Origin: Lingula anatina
Taxonomy: Eukaryota; Brachiopoda; Lingulata; Lingulida; Lingulidae
NCBI RefSeq assembly: GCF_001039355.2
Contig: NW_019776079.1
Coordinates: forward strand, 986,023 to 1,050,022
Length of the DNA: 64,000 nucleotides
Direction of reading: 5' to 3'
How positions within the stretch are numbered: the first letter of the stretch is position 1; every line of letters starts with the position of its first letter. The position numbers were made by a program, and so were the translations under genes. Below, piece after piece: positions 62,976-64,000 of this stretch. Under the pieces are notes generated by a model. It had not been told where the DNA came from. It searched no databases and saw only the letters and a list, made by a program, of their open reading frames with translations.

Positions 62976-64000
62976 GTGAGTGATATGCATATGTATGACA
63001 CTAAAAAAGATCATGTTAAAACATTTGTAAATTATATTTGACTTTGGGGACCAGGTCTTAAACAATTAATGACAGTGAATGTTGAAAGATTTTTTTTCTG
63101 AAATCAAGAGACACATTGACACATTTAACTGGTTCTGGAATATTTCGTTTGTTTTGCGTGTTGAAAACGATATCTACAGAACTTGAACAAATGTGAAATG
63201 TACGAACCACTGCGTCTGAAGGCTCACATAACATGAAAAACAATTTACTTTAAGAAGTGGAATGTAGACTGTTGATCATAAATCAGAGGAGGTAAACGTA
63301 TTACTTTTACAAACCAAAACAACTTGTTGAATCGACAAATATGTTCTGCGGAATCACGCAACCAACCGATAGAATATCTAGAAAGTGAAAATTGTCACTA
63401 CTGTATTATTTTTGCAATTTACCTCGTTGAGTGTGTTATGTTTGTTTTTACTTAAATTTTTCAGCTGTGGGCATTTGAATGGCGATTCGGTTCGTAAATC
63501 ACCTGGTTTGGTTTGATCGTGATTATAATATTGAATTAGGCCTACTGTTTTTAACTCTAACACTGTTTTTCAAGTGAAAAGTTTTATACTAGCACCGTCT
63601 TTCTAGGATGAGCAGTTCTTTTGTGGGTGAAATTTTGTTTTCCATTTCATTAAAGCACAATACACACTATGGAATTCAATGATCATATCCAATGCCTATA
63701 TGCTAAAATTCAAACATGAAATTCACTAATTAAACTGCAACAAGAGATAAATGGCATTTATGAAGAAGTGGTTTTAACAAAGGAAAGCCCAAACGCTAAC
63801 AAGGTATATAGAAAACATCGCAGAACAATATACTACTTTCGTTACATCACCCGTGATGAAAAGGATTTCGTATTTACGTAACACAAGACTCTTTTTTATA
63901 CATAAGTTTGTTTAGTGTTATGAGTCTGATGATTTCCTATTTCTCTTACAAACCTTTTATTCGAAAATCCGAAGGATCGACTAAAACGAGTGTGTAAACA
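62976..64000. other. Putative first intron
   Basis: I see no exon or repeat in this stretch to the end of the window. Confidence 0.35.

Overview
The window is metazoan nuclear DNA: low-GC, with many short exons flanked by GT/AG introns, long introns full of dispersed and inverted repeats, microsatellites and one assembly gap (437 Ns, 40093-40529). There are no operons, Shine-Dalgarno signals or CRISPR arrays. The gene content is a latrophilin-like adhesion GPCR carrying a C-type lectin domain, a soluble LRR-TIR protein and a carbohydrate sulfotransferase. This suggests an aquatic invertebrate, plausibly a deuterostome such as a hemichordate, lancelet or echinoderm; the sequence alone does not fix the species. 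Exon structures were built by hand from splice signals and reading-frame phase.

Layout. (1) 154-1530 (+): last five coding exons of CZIB (formerly C1orf123), a small zinc-binding protein; its start lies upstream of the window. (2) 1.6-15 kb: mostly intergenic, with two foldback elements, pieces of two dispersed repeat families and microsatellites. (3) 15093-15319 (+): two phase-compatible exons of an unidentified basic protein. (4) 20663-34214 (+): twenty phase-consistent exons of an adhesion GPCR in the order C-type lectin, Thr-rich stalk, hormone-receptor domain, GAIN with GPS, seven-helix domain, short tail ending in a PDZ-ligand-like motif. Its signal peptide exon was not found. A LINE fragment and SINE/MITE-type repeats sit in its introns. 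(5) 35-40 kb: two weakly supported exons, one on each strand, then a TIR element that contains the assembly gap. (6) 40871-48631 (-): five phase-consistent exons of an LRR-TIR protein with no membrane segment in those exons; an upstream ORF whose splice phase matches might add a hydrophobic N-terminus. Its largest intron carries a foldback element and a TIR element flanked by TTAA. (7) 49582-50647: a Harbinger-like nonautonomous DNA transposon with another repeat nested inside. (8) 53936-56803 (+): one orphan exon candidate, then a complete three-exon Golgi carbohydrate sulfotransferase. (9) 57-64 kb: mostly featureless, ending in a TATA/initiator-like promoter with a tiny candidate first exon.

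The genes show no common pathway. They are unrelated neighbours: a housekeeping zinc protein, a cell-surface receptor, an intracellular immune or signalling protein and a glycan-modifying enzyme. The most interesting items are the lectin-bearing latrophilin-like receptor and the soluble LRR-TIR protein.
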